From: Cyathus striatus
Lineage: Eukaryota; Basidiomycota; Agaricomycetes; Agaricales; Nidulariaceae
Direction: 5' to 3'
DNA: 64,000 nt
Assembly: GCA_025738555.1 (NCBI GenBank)
Contig: JAOVFP010000005.1
Coordinates: forward strand, 5,270,001-5,334,000
The notes beneath the pieces are model-generated. The model searched no databases. It was not told where the DNA came from and saw only the letters and a list, made by a program, of their open reading frames with translations. Each line of letters opens with the position of its first letter. The stretch's first letter is position 1. Both the position numbers and the translations under genes were made by a program. Positions 36,558 through 47,468 of this stretch are shown here, piece after piece.

Positions 36558-37887
36558 AGTAGCTGTCGGTTTTTTTGTTTCTGTTTTTCCATCTTGCATC
36601 GCATTTGCTTTCATCGGTTTACGTACTGCATTACAACACTTCACGAGTATATTACGCCACGCCAAAATAAAAATGACGCTTCTTTCACCTGTTATTCCCA
36701 CTACCTTTTAAAGTAGTTGGGTTTTAGGGGACACCTGTTTTCCTGAAAAGGCGATTTCAACTTTTTTTTGTTCCTGGCCTTGCGATTGGCTATAGTTGTA
36801 TCATTTAGGAAATTCACAGTTTGTCACATTTTGTCCCCTTTCCTGTGACTGTTGGGTAATTCCATTCATAACATCTATGCATCTGCGTCAGGTTCTAGTA
36901 CTTCTTTTCTCTGACCATCATTACTTCTTTTGTTTCACTATGTTGATCTACTTCAAGATGCTATACAATCCGCTTTCTTTTCACATGACAATAACATTCA
37001 TCCCCTCTCTGTACTGCCTCATGTTCTCGAAAAATATCTACTTACCAATCTTGGCCAAAGTGTGGATTCCAATTTATGCAGGAACTTTAAGCGTTGCCAT
37101 CTAATTTATATTAACCATGAACAAGACTGGGTATGTTATTTTTTGATGACTGGGACCCTTGTTGCTGCAGGATTAGCACCTAGCCCTCATGGCCAGTTCT
37201 TGTGTCCATGGTTGGTTCATGGGATCTGGTATTGTTGTGATTTGGTCTTCATGTCCGTCAATGCCAACGTTGCACAATCACGAAGGTGTTGGAGGAGAGG
37301 GGACCATATGTCAGGGATGATCATGTTCATGGTAAGTTACATTCATATGCAGATGCACATTGTCATGCACAGACTACCCCTTCCCTCTAACTCTACAGTT
37401 CCAAAATATGCAGATGCTAGTTCTAAACCCTCCCCCTTCGCAAGGGAGATGCCTATGTGTTCCTTTCCTGCTACAGTTCAGGCTATCTCACTCAATAAAT
37501 TCTTGAAATTACTCCAATAAACACACCAGTTCCTGCACCACTCAACTTTAACCTCCAAAACCAACAGCTCCAAAGCCCTCCTGCTGCCCACTTGTAGCAA
37601 CCGAACCAACATATAACTTTACTTCCTCCCAACCTCACAAAGCTTCTTAAACCTCCATCTCTCCGCATTGCCACAGGAACCAGTGACCACCAAGCATGAA
37701 CCTACCATGAAAAAGAGTCAAAACAGATGCAGCACCAACAAAAAACAAAAGAAAGCATAATTCCCCACTTTCAATACATTTTTATGCTATGCCAGTACTT
37801 ACACACCTTATTTACCATTACATGTATACTATGTAAACTGTAGTAATATCTATTATGTTCTCCTCAAGGTCTCTCTTGTTCACCCAC
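36558..37887. other. intergenic region between HSP90 and the LTR retrotransposon
   Basis: The first 200 bp are HSP90 3' flank. Beyond that no frame has recognisable motifs. A 196-codon forward frame from 36930 lacks a family and has irregular composition. It may be old transposon debris, since it abuts the retroelement. Confidence 0.4.
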
Positions 37888-38032
37888 TGTCTTTGTTCAC
37901 ACAAGAGAGATTTAACCTCTGAGTCCTTTCTAGATTGCATGCAGTAGTTCTACATTACAGTCTTTATATACAAAGTGGACTGACAGATACACTAGAGGTC
38001 TGGGTAAAGTAGAGAGGAGATATGTTAACTAT
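37888..38032 (-). repeat. 3' terminal repeat (LTR) of the retrotransposon
   Basis: Starts TGTCTTTGTTCACACAAGAG on the plus strand and shares two blocks with the copy at 47678-47842: the first roughly 27 bp, and an 88-bp block from GTAGTTCTACATTACAG to TATGTTAACTAT. The 30 bases between differ in length and sequence from the other copy. The integrase-frame stop at 37964 lies inside it. Confidence 0.75.
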
Positions 38033-40324
38033 AGATGCCGAGGTAGAGCTGGAAGGAGTTGGTGCCGAGGTGGGGGTATTGACGTTGGAGAGAGCGACGG
38101 GGGTCAGAGCATGAAGTGAGTGAGTACCGGTGAGTGTAGAGGAGGAGGCAACAGGATGGAAATTGAAAACAGGACCATTGTAATGAGGTGGGATAGGACT
38201 AGTGGTGGGACAAGTGCGAGGGGATTGAATCTTCTTGAGATTCTTGGGTTTATATGCTGGATGCCTGTTCTCTTTGCCCTTGGTAATATTGTTAGCTTTC
38301 CAGCGATAAAATGCCTGGTTCCATTCCAGTCGTTCAGCTGATCCCAAGGCGATCCGCATAATGCAGGCTTGTTGATATTTGTCCGAGAGGAGGAGTGTCA
38401 TCTCATCCATTGAACTTGCACCCGGGGTTAAGCAAGCTGAATTGATAGGTGGATTAGGTGGGATACGGAGACGGAAGAAAAAGAATCCAGGTTCAACACG
38501 ACCACTGGGAATACGATAGCAATCCGTGAGACTGTCATATTCCGCGAAACGGTCTTCACCAGGTATGCCTTTGTTAAAGATGTCAACGAACTCAGCATAG
38601 CCACCTGGCCCATTTGAAGGTTCATGTTTGTGAAGGCGTCGGTCGTAGTCAATATAGTCGACAACTTGAGCTAAATTGCAAGTGAACGCAGGGGTTGCTT
38701 TGTTGGCGGGGTCATCCAATGCAATTTTCTGATCCTCATGTGTAGTGATGAAAGGGTGATGAATGTGTCTGTGGAAACGATGGGTAGGTGGTGCGTCCAT
38801 TGGTTTAAAGAGGAAATAGCGAAAAAGAGCGGCTAGAGTTGAAGACAGATAACAAATGAAAGAGAAGATGCTGTAAAACAAGCTGGTGAACGATAGTGTA
38901 GGGATCCAAGGAGACTTTATATATGAAAGGATTTCCAGAGAACCGACGAAGGTGTCATTTTCGTTGACATAGACTTGCTCATTGTCCTGAGGAGGTTTAC
39001 CTGTCCCTTTAGCCAATTTGGAAATGTTAGTGGCTCTGACAAGATCAAGATAATCGCGCACAACATTGAGATGGGATATTTGGTAGTATGGTAGCCAGGT
39101 AGTATCTCCAGCCTTCCATTTGACCTCAAAGATAGTGTCCGTCTTGGAGCCAGAATGGCTGAGGATTGATTCAATAGCCCATTCTCCATCTGAGTCCTCA
39201 ATTGTACCGAGTTGTGTATTGTGGTGTCCAGGGAATAGGTGATTGTCATTTGGAATATGTGGTTGTAGTAACAAAGCATGAAAAACATTGTGTATTCCGT
39301 GGCGCTTCAAGTGTGAAGGTAGATTGATACGGAACGATTCATTCTTGAAGTCAAAGACAATTTTGTAAGGTCCGATGTATTTTGGCAGGAGTTTACACAC
39401 TAGTCCTTTCGGAAATTTAATGTTTTTAGAAGAAACATATATGAGGTCACCGTTGACAAAAGGAGCTGTGCGGCGATGACGGTTAGCGTCCCGTGTTTGC
39501 TTGACTCTTGTGGCAATTACACTATCGTGGGCAGCAATAAGAACAAGTTTGCGTTGGAGTGCAAAATTGTGAATGGAAGGATATTCGTCCTTCGGGGCCG
39601 AATTCCATATCATCGATCTGGGCATTCGGCCAGTGTTTAGGAAGAATGGAGCATAGCCAGTACTCTCAGACCGAGCAGAGTTGACTGCAAACTCGATAGC
39701 AGGTAATTTAGCTACCCAATCCTTCTGAGTTTCGTTAACACACTGGCGTAGCATTTGAGTTATTGTCCGGTTTGTGCGTTCTGTGGAACCATCCGTCTGT
39801 GGGTGGTATGCGCTTGACATTTTCAATTTGGATCCTAGAAGCTGGTGCAAGTGGCGCCAAAAAAGACTTGTGAAAAGAACATCGCGATCACTTACTATGT
39901 TACATGGTATGCCGTGATGCTTGTACACGGATTCAAACATTAGTTCCGCTACTTGTTTAGCAGTATAGTTGGTACGGCTAGGAATTAAATGAACCATTCC
40001 AGTGAGCAAACATATCATGACAGTGATAGAATCAAATGAACCATCCCTATTTTCGGACTCCGGTAGTGGACCAACAAAATCAACCCCAATAGAATCCCAT
40101 GGTTGTGATGGTACGGGGAGTGGGTTGAGTAGTCCATAGGGTTTGTGATTATTGGGTTTGCTGTGCTTGCAAGTCGAGCAGCTGTCACAATATCGCTTAG
40201 TGTCAGACACTAACTCTTTCCACCAGACAAGATCATGGAGGTAGGAAAGGGTCTTGACAGGACCTAAATGAGCCAATAATTTCATGAGCTTCGGATATAA
40301 TAATTTCATGAGCATTTCATCCAT
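37964..40324 (-). CDS. integrase with chromo-like region and long C-terminal extension (retrotransposon)
   Basis: A 786-codon frame without any stop, in contrast to the rest of the element. The zinc-binding segment (LAHLGPVKTLSYLHDLVWW, CDSCSTCKHSKP) and the D, D, E core (GVDFVGPLP, NIVSDRDVLFTS, DGSTERTNRTI) are complete, followed by LLPKYIGPYKIV (GPY/F) and WAIESILSHSGSKTDTIFEV with TTWLPYYQ (chromo-like). From about residue 460 an extra 320-residue part begins, with a strongly hydrophobic stretch (FTSLFYSIFSFICYLSSTLA), a mid part with YIDYDRRLHKHEPSNGPGG, and a Ser/Thr/Pro-rich tail ending inside the terminal repeat. The family of this extension is unknown. Confidence 0.85.
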   Translation of the reverse strand: MDEMLMKLLYPKLMKLLAHLGPVKTLSYLHDLVWWKELVSDTKRYCDSCSTCKHSKPNNHKPYGLLNPLPVPSQPWDSIGVDFVGPLPESENRDGSFDSITVMICLLTGMVHLIPSRTNYTAKQVAELMFESVYKHHGIPCNIVSDRDVLFTSLFWRHLHQLLGSKLKMSSAYHPQTDGSTERTNRTITQMLRQCVNETQKDWVAKLPAIEFAVNSARSESTGYAPFFLNTGRMPRSMIWNSAPKDEYPSIHNFALQRKLVLIAAHDSVIATRVKQTRDANRHRRTAPFVNGDLIYVSSKNIKFPKGLVCKLLPKYIGPYKIVFDFKNESFRINLPSHLKRHGIHNVFHALLLQPHIPNDNHLFPGHHNTQLGTIEDSDGEWAIESILSHSGSKTDTIFEVKWKAGDTTWLPYYQISHLNVVRDYLDLVRATNISKLAKGTGKPPQDNEQVYVNENDTFVGSLEILSYIKSPWIPTLSFTSLFYSIFSFICYLSSTLAALFRYFLFKPMDAPPTHRFHRHIHHPFITTHEDQKIALDDPANKATPAFTCNLAQVVDYIDYDRRLHKHEPSNGPGGYAEFVDIFNKGIPGEDRFAEYDSLTDCYRIPSGRVEPGFFFFRLRIPPNPPINSACLTPGASSMDEMTLLLSDKYQQACIMRIALGSAERLEWNQAFYRWKANNITKGKENRHPAYKPKNLKKIQSPRTCPTTSPIPPHYNGPVFNFHPVASSSTLTGTHSLHALTPVALSNVNTPTSAPTPSSSTSASIVNISPLYFTQTSSVSVSPLCI

Positions 40325-41474
40325 TGATCAGAACGCAAGGGATACAGAGTATGCATCTGGATGTATCACCTAACATATAAATCAATCCATCAGGAGTAAT
40401 TTCAAAGTTCTTGTGACCTTTAGGATTGTTTAGTATAGCTTTGAAGGTGGGATCTGTTTCATACTTGTTACGGATACCTTCCAAAAGATCAATGCTGTTG
40501 TCACCATTGAGCGCGTCCATAAATGAAGAGTAATCGAAGGAATCGTGTTCAGCTAAGGTGTCCTCAAGCAGAGTGTCCATGGACTGTTGTGTGATGTTAG
40601 GCTCAGAAGCGGTCGCATTGTTTGTTGTTTGCACATGACTAATCCCCTCGTCATGTGATACAATTGGGACCGCTGGCAGATTCATTGTACTTTCAATGTT
40701 CTTGCCCTCCATTTTCTCCTTAGGACCTTTAAGCACAAAATGGCCATGCATACATTTGGCAAACATTTGGGACAATTCCTTCTTCAAAGTATCATGCTTG
40801 GGACCCTTGCTGGCCTTATTGTGGCCACCTCTCATCCGAGTTTTGAAGATAGGCTGGGGCAGTAGTGCTGGAGACGCAGGTATCTGTGCAACTGGTGTAG
40901 ATTTGCTGCCGCCGTCGCAATTCTGTGTTTTGGAAGCCAACTGAGAAGATCTTCGCTGGTTGGTATCATCAACGGGGCGGGGAATGGCAACTCGGGCTTG
41001 CACACCCGCTAAGAGAGGGGCACTCGTGGTCATGAGTTCAGGTGTGTCTTCATTAACCACATCAAAATATGTATATTCTGACAAGGAGTGAATAGTGGCT
41101 TGATCATCGTTGGAATACATCCGCGATAAGGCATCCGCGACAACATTATCAGCCCCGGGAACATATAGGACAGTAAAATCAAATTCCGAAATTTTTTCCA
41201 TCCACCTGGCTTGCCGGCCAGACAAGTTCTTTTGGTTGAGTAAGTGAGTTAATCCTTTGTAGTCCGTTACCCACTGAAACTTAGTCCCCTGAAGGATATC
41301 ATGATGTCTTAGCATCGTTTCCATGCCAGCAAGCATCTCGATTTCGTGTACGGCATAGTTTTGCTGCATGGAGTTCAATTTGGCGGAGTAGAAAGCTGCG
41401 ACACATGCAGTTTTCCACTCGTTTCCCTGACAAACTAGTCCCGTGATACCTGTAAGGCAGCCGTCGGTTATCAA
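40317..41474 (-). pseudogene. RNase H region of the retrotransposon
   Basis: ITDGCLTGITGLVCQG carries the first catalytic Asp, followed by AAFYSAKLNSMQQNYAVHEI and VTDYKGLTHLLNQKNLSGRQ, RNase H blocks of Ty3/gypsy. PGADNVVADALSRM marks the tether before the integrase. A long variable spacer follows, then DPTFKAILNNPKGHKNFEIT. The frame ends at a TGA (40317-40319). The integrase begins in a frame shifted by one base. Confidence 0.85.
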
Positions 41475-41495
41475 CCATATAGGTGCTGCATTTTG

Positions 41496-43247
41496 TTAGT
41501 CTAACAGTTTCCGGCTATGATTGCGGAACTGCTGTACTAATCGTTTAACATCTTCGAAGGCACGTTGTTCTGTATATGTCCATTTGAATGCAACAGTATC
41601 ACCAACAAGAGCTGTTAGGATGCCCATAGGAATACAAACCATTGGTAAATCATCAGCCAAGTATCCGACCGAACCAATAAAACCACGAAGTAGGTTGCGA
41701 TTGGTAGGTGTTTTCCAGTTGATCACATTATCAACTTTGTTGGGGTCCATCCGTATGCCTTGCGAATCAATGATTCGTCTGAGTAGCTTGAACTCGGTGG
41801 GTAAAAAATTTAGTTTCTTTCGGCTGAGGTATAATTTTTCCTGTCACAGAATGTCTAGGATGATTTTAACATGCTGTATATGTTCCTGCAGGGTACGTGA
41901 AAAGATAACGATATCATTGAGATAGACATAAACAAATTTTCCAAGATGCACAGAGAATATATGGTTCATGAGAGCTTGACATGTTGCAGGTGCATTGCAA
42001 TCGCCCTGTTGTACAACTAGGCTAACTATATTTCCATCTGGCATAGTTACTGCTGACTGTTCCACATGTTCAGGGATTATGCGGATTTGTTCGAAGGCCC
42101 CCTTCAAGTCTAAGAGCAATACAAACATCCCTTTCATAGCGACACGACGAAATATACTCTCAGGATCAGGCAGAGGAGATGAAGACTTCTTGGTATTCTT
42201 ATTATGCTCACGTAGGTTGAAAACGGTGCGTAATTCAGCAGGTGCACCATCCTTGTGAGGTTTAGGAATTAATAACATGGGTACAGTATTATGAGCAGTA
42301 GTTATACACCAACGTCCCGACTTTAAATATGCATCCCACTGTTCCCTCCACTGCAATTTGAAGGCTTTGGGGCAATGTGATGGCCGCCAGGGATAGACTT
42401 TGTCCACATCTATGAGTGGAATGGTGTGATTGATAGCACGAAGCGGAGGTAAGTCAGTTTCGGATACTTCTTTGCATAAAGGAGATGTGTACTCAGTTAA
42501 TGCCCTCCGTGCAGCTATGATTTCATCTGCCTCTTGAAGTTCTATGCTATGTGCCGCCACGCTAGTAGTTGCCACACCGTTGATTGGCAGAGAAGGCACA
42601 CTGCCTATGATAATCCGGGTAGGATTAAGACCCACCCATGCCTGGTGTTGGAACAACCATGGCATACCTAGAATAATATCATAGTGAGTAATGTTAATGA
42701 TATCAAATGTGTGTTGTTCCTTTATAGTCTTATATTCAAAACTGACTGTGGCACAGGAGTTAATAATGGATCGTGAACCCTGTACGGCAAGTTGAAGTCC
42801 CAGTGGTTTTTCGAGATAGCATAACTTGAGTTTCAGTTGTGTGGCGAGTGTGGTGGACATGAAGTCCCCTAGCAAGCCTGAGTCTACAAGGGCACGAGCT
42901 GGGTGGCCATTGATTTGGACCGTTAGTGTCAGTGGCTTAGGCACGACACGGTTTTTATCTTTCAGAGCTGCAGCATTGCATTGTAATGCTGGATACATAC
43001 CCTGTGGTATTTGGACACCATGCAAGAGTATTGCATTTGCGGCAACTTTGCCTTCATCCCCTGCTGTCGTTACATGTAGAGGTGGCATATTAGACACATG
43101 ACCTGGTGGATAACCATTAGAACTATCTGATGATGTTCCTGAGGTTGATTGAGCAGTGTGATAGATTGTTTCGGGAGTCATCGGTGGTGCAGGGGCATGT
43201 GGTATTGTTGGTCTAGTCCGACATTCTGAGTCACTGCGTTCTGGCAA
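41496..43247 (-). pseudogene. aspartic protease and reverse transcriptase of the retrotransposon (inactivated)
   Basis: The protease active site is ARALVDSGLLGDFMSTTLA (D-S-G), with the flap-side ILGMPWLFQHQAWVGLNP downstream. The reverse transcriptase has VPMLLIPKPHKDG, VFNLREHNKNTKKSSSPLPD, LLDLKGAFEQIRI and QGDCNAPATCQALMN. The catalytic box reads FVYVYLNDIVIFS, YLND in place of YLDD, so the first Asp of the metal-binding pair is lost. A TGA at 41844-41846 cuts the RT, and the same frame resumes through NVINWKTPTNRNLLRGFIGS to a TAA at 41496-41498. RT activity is not expected. Confidence 0.88.
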
Positions 43248-43481
43248 AGTTGCAATGGCACGTTCATGATCAGCTCACCAATTTGCTTCATATGTTGCCC
43301 TCAGTTCTCGTACTGTTTGAGAATTGCGTCGTAGAATGATACTGCCACTGGATATGGTTGAAGTAGGCGAAGTGCTGGGTTCACAAGTTCCTGCAGCATG
43401 TGGCTGAGGTTCGTCGAATCGAGTAATACCTACGGCGTATGGTGAAGGTTGGGGTGTCTCGGTCAGATAGAGAGACCTTTG

Positions 43482-44867
43482 GACGACATAGTCAGCCATC
43501 CGCTGCTCATACCACTCATTGACAATAAACCTATCAGCGATAACGTGATGCATTCCAAGCATGGTAGTGCATCGTCTAAGTCAGTCTACAATTGTAATGA
43601 AGTGACCAGTGCACTCTACTTCAAATCGAGGCCCGTTATTGTCCATGGTTGGGAAGGCGAAGTCATGAAGGTAAGGTGTTCCTTCAATTAAACGAGTATG
43701 GAAGACTGCTCTGACTAATTCTATATTAGTTGCAGGTGCATTATGATTCATCCATTGATCCATGGCTGAAGCCCGCCAGGATTCATACACCCATGTTGAC
43801 ACAGTTTGTGCATACCAGCGCGCGACCTCAAAGTCACTGCTCCAGAACTGAAGGAAGGACAAAAAGGTATACTTTTTGCTTCTTCTGTCATATATTTTAA
43901 AACCACGATGCTGACCATTTAGGTAGGACACCTTGAACCTCCAGCCTCCGATGCGGCCCATACCCTCACTGTCGCCAGGGTATGGTTTGTTCCTCTCAAG
44001 TGTGTTCTCAATGGTAGTACAGAGGTGATCACCCATTTCTGAAACAGCAGAAGCCATGCTAGTGGTTGAGGGTTCAGAATCGGATGATTCTTGTTCTCCA
44101 TCATTGTTATTGTTAAGGGGTCTATTATGCCTGTTTCCAGCATTATCGCTCTCGGAGGATGATGATGATGAACTGTCATCTGGAAGGGGAGGAGTACCCC
44201 AAGACACAGTGGTTGTAACATCTATATGTATAGGTATTGTCCTTGTGGATCGTCCACGGACACGTTTGGCATCAGTTGGTTGTGTCATGAGGGCTGTGAG
44301 ATAACTGGGTGGAGGATCAGGATCCTCTGATGTTGTAGAGTCGGATGAGATCACTGATATTTCATCATTGTCATCTCTCCTTGAACCAGATATGTCGTTT
44401 ATAGGAGCCATCCCCATCCCCAAGTTGTTGACAATCCGTGAGTACCATGTAACCAAGTCAAACATTGGATTTTCTAATTGAGCTCGTTCAATGCTGACCT
44501 CAGGCTCATATTCAGTATCCTCAATTATATATGTGGTCGATCCCAAATCTCGAAGGTGAACATAAAAACGCCCATTCTCATCTCCATGTATTGGGTTGCT
44601 TTCAGGATTACGAAGAGGATAATATAAATTTATTCCATCCCTTAGAAGATATGTCACCACTGTACCGGGTATATCACCTATTGGATCATAGCACACAGAT
44701 CTGTCCACCAAGCCTTGCATTCAGGCTAGTTGTCAACTGTACCATTCTGACAATCAGAAGTGGGGATTCCACAGGTGTGCAAGGGGGACACCAATACCAA
44801 ACCGCACGGACCTGTCATATATTTGGTAGGTCTCATGATTGTTGAATCGTAATTTTACTGAAAATCT
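43482..44867 (-). repeat. four diverged copies of a ~48-residue protein module in the retroelement
   Basis: Copies lie at about 44722-44867, 44421-44570, 43800-43940 and 43482-43628 on the minus strand, all in one frame, between the zinc knuckle and the protease. Each has Arg-Phe-x-Val, then a Tyr/Ile-x-Asp turn (IYDRS, IIEDTE, IYDRR, IVD), and closes with Phe-x-hydrophobic-x-x-Trp-Tyr: FRLSEWY with the TGA read through as Arg, FDLVTWY, FEVARWY and FIVNEWY. No known domain comes to mind. Confidence 0.65.
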
Positions 44868-46584
44868 ATCCTTCATAGGTTCTCCTTCATCTCCCGGATA
44901 TGGTTGTCCAATCTGGAGAAAATACTCCCCCATCATGGTGTAACAATCACCAATAGTCAAATGGGGTGGTTGGTTGGGATCATAATCCATCCAACCAAAG
45001 TCAGAGTCGCTGTTGCTACTGGTGGATACTTCATCAGGGATTATTGATCCCAAGTATGGTAAGCTCTCCAATTCTTCTGAGCTGTCCTCCTCGTTATCTC
45101 CATCATATTGTATATTAAAACTAGGAATACCAGGAGGTTTTCTACCCCCTGTTTTGAGTGTATTACCCATAGGACAATTACGAGACATATGTCCAGTCTC
45201 ACGACATTGAAAACACTTACCAGCTGCAAGCAATTCGCTTTTTTCCTTTTCAGATAACTTAGGCAGTCCGTTTTTCAGTCCTTGTCTTGAGAATGAAGGT
45301 GTTGGCCTTCATTGTGAATTGGATTGGTGCTGGTCATTCTTTTGAAATGAGCTTGGTTGTTCCCTGTTGCGGAATGAATCACCATGCTTGGAAGCGTGTT
45401 GGCGGTGATTGTTGAACTTGGGTCGGTTTGGGTTTTGGATGTGAGAGTTGTGCCCTCCATTGTAAGAGCTGTGCCCTCCGTTGAAAGTCCTGTATGGCCC
45501 CCCAGATCCTCCATTGTTATTGTTTCAGAACTGGCACTGACTAACTTTGCGCCCCATGTTAGAAGCTTTTTCAATAGTCTCGGCTTCATCTACAACCTCT
45601 TGCCACAAGTTCAGTCCGGGATTCAATTTCGCCCTCCAGAGTTCTTCCTGGATATGAGCACGTAGCCCATCCCAAAGGTACTGTACTTGTTTGCATGTGC
45701 TAATGTGTCCTACTGACTTAATCAATTCTTTTATTTCATGACTATATTTAGATACAGTCTGTCCCCCTTGGGAGTAAGCACGCAGTTTCTCATGTTGTAT
45801 TTCACGATAGTCTGTCGGAAACAAGAAATTGAACATTTCACTGAAAAACTGTTCTAGAGTCCAAGTCTCGTGGTCATCTGCTACTTTTTGCACAAAGAAA
45901 TCATATGCATCTCCCTTAAGGTAATAGGAGAGTGTAAATATTCTTTTCTTATGAGGTACCTTGCCACTGCGAATGAACTCTGTGGATTCAGCCATAAAGC
46001 AGTGGAACGTTTGCTCGTCTGGTGCACCATCATAGTCCTTAGGTGGAATAGGCTTTATTAGGGATCTGTGCGGTCATTTCGTTTTATGGCGACGTTGTCT
46101 AGAGGGTGGTTCAGGATCCTCATATCCCGATGGTGTTTGTTCGTCACTGTCTTCCTCACCAGTGTCACCGGGTTCCTCATTGTCATCATTCGACAGCTCT
46201 CCTTCATCACCACTCGATCCTGGATCAGAGGGAGAGTCATCATCCAAGTCAGATGGGTCTGATGGACTAGGCAGTTCCTTCCTTGCCTGTCCCTGTTGTC
46301 GAGAGCTATTGGTTCGACACGTGAATTCGCATCCCAAGTGACTGGTTGGTGCCAGCTGTCTATAGGGATCAAGGTTGGTTCTGGGAACCAGAGCTTTGTT
46401 CCCTTCGTTAGTTTTGGATGGTTGTCCTTTCTCTTCAGCTTGTACTTGTGCTTTCTTAACTTGGCGATTTGCGCATGCATCTTCCAAAACCGCATGTTGG
46501 GTTCCTTCATCCAACTCATACAGATTTAGGTTTGTATTGCCCCAATTCCTAGGATCAACCCCTTTCCCTTTGTTTTTAGGAGAT
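44722..46584 (-). pseudogene. Gag region of the retrotransposon with zinc knuckle
   Basis: Reads GKGVDPRNWG, then the ELDEGTQHAVLEDA helix, an acidic Ser/Asp/Glu-rich stretch, and the capsid-like retrotransposon Gag domain (FTLSYYLKGDAYDFFVQ, WTLEQFFSEMFNFLFPTDYR, LIKSVGHISTCKQVQYLWDG). A Gly/Asn/His-rich linker follows, then the CCHC knuckle CFQCRETGHMSRNC. In-frame TGA codons stand at 46074-46076, 45525-45527, 45309-45311, 44754-44756, 44733-44735 and 44721-44723. The reading frame on either side of each one is the same, so each is a nonsense change, not a frame break. Confidence 0.8.
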
Positions 46585-46589
46585 ATAAG

Positions 46590-46870
46590 AGATCACGACT
46601 ATAGAGTAAAGTACTCAGTGCTCGTTATGATGAGAGACAACTTGGTATATTACCTATAGAGTAAAGTACTGCAGTAGGTAATATATAAGTAATAGTACTA
46701 TAAAATGTAATAGGCTCAGCTCACCTCAGTGCTCGTTATGATGAGAGACAACTGAGGGGAGCGAGACGCTTGCTAATCTACTTTTATATGTAATACGATC
46801 GAAAATTTACTATTTACTCATAGCCAGTCACTTGCGCATGGGAACAGCGGCTTCCGCCTTGTCGGCACGG
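46590..46870. repeat. inserted segment with direct repeats inside the gag region
   Basis: About 280 bp that break the polyprotein between its N-terminal piece and Gag. It contains CAGTGCTCGTTATGATGAGA twice (46618-46643 and 46729-46752) and TATAGAGTAAAGTACT twice (about 46600 and 46656). On the minus strand it has a TATA-like ACATATAAAAG. It resembles a small or solo-LTR-type insertion with an internal duplication. The boundaries are approximate. Confidence 0.5.
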
Positions 46871-46874
46871 CGCA

Positions 46875-47468
46875 TCAATAGCGCACGGATTGTATAGGCA
46901 ACCCTCGTGCTCCAACAGGAGATGGAGTGTCCTCTTCAGAGGACATCAGCTCCTCTGGCCTATTTGCAGTCTTAACTGCCTGGTTTTGTCTTTCGATACG
47001 ACTCCTCTCAACAGGAGTTAGGCCACATTCAGCTTGGTCCACAGTTCTCTTTTGTGTGACTGAGAGGGGATCTTCCCCAGTTTGTTCTGTATCGTGTTCA
47101 GAGTTCTTACTAGTTTTACGGCCTCTAGACTTTCGCGGAGTTACAGTTTGCCATGGATTCTTATTGTTATCATTATCCCCTTCAATAGTAGTAGTAATAC
47201 TAGTTACTGAGGATAGTACAGTGCTCATTGCACGTTCATTATTGCTCCTAGTGGCACCAGCAGTGCCGCCATTAACCCTAACTGGGGTCTCTCCTGTAGT
47301 GGGAGGTGCAACCACATCCCTATAGGATTGGCGCAAGCTCTGACTTTCCCTGTCACTCGGGATGTCCTTGTTCTCTGAGGTGTTTGGGTTAGTATTAAGA
47401 TTCAAAGTTAACTCACCTGTGGTGGTCTGCTGGCCAGCATTCTTTACTTGAGCATGGGTGATATGCAT
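46875..47468 (-). pseudogene. N-terminal part of the retrotransposon polyprotein
   Basis: A 197-codon frame from a true ATG at 47468. It is hydrophilic, with RQSYRDVVAPPTTGETP, NPWQTVTPRKSRGRK and LTPVERSRIERQNQAVKTAN. The order of these segments matches the poorly conserved N-terminus of agaricomycete gypsy polyproteins, which normally runs on into a GKGVDPRNWG segment. Here the frame ends SVRY-stop at 46875. GKGVDPRNWG is found about 300 bp further on in the same frame, past the inserted repeat region. Confidence 0.65.

Noticed and set aside
38120..38341. Forward frames inside the retrotransposon (here and at 40696, 43449, 44056)
   Set aside because: All are antisense shadows of the minus-strand polyprotein.
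40317..47468. TGA as a recoded or readthrough codon in the retrotransposon
   Set aside because: There are about ten, unevenly spread, alongside a mutated RT motif and a frame shift to the integrase. Host genes here use TGA as a true stop. Mutation is simpler.
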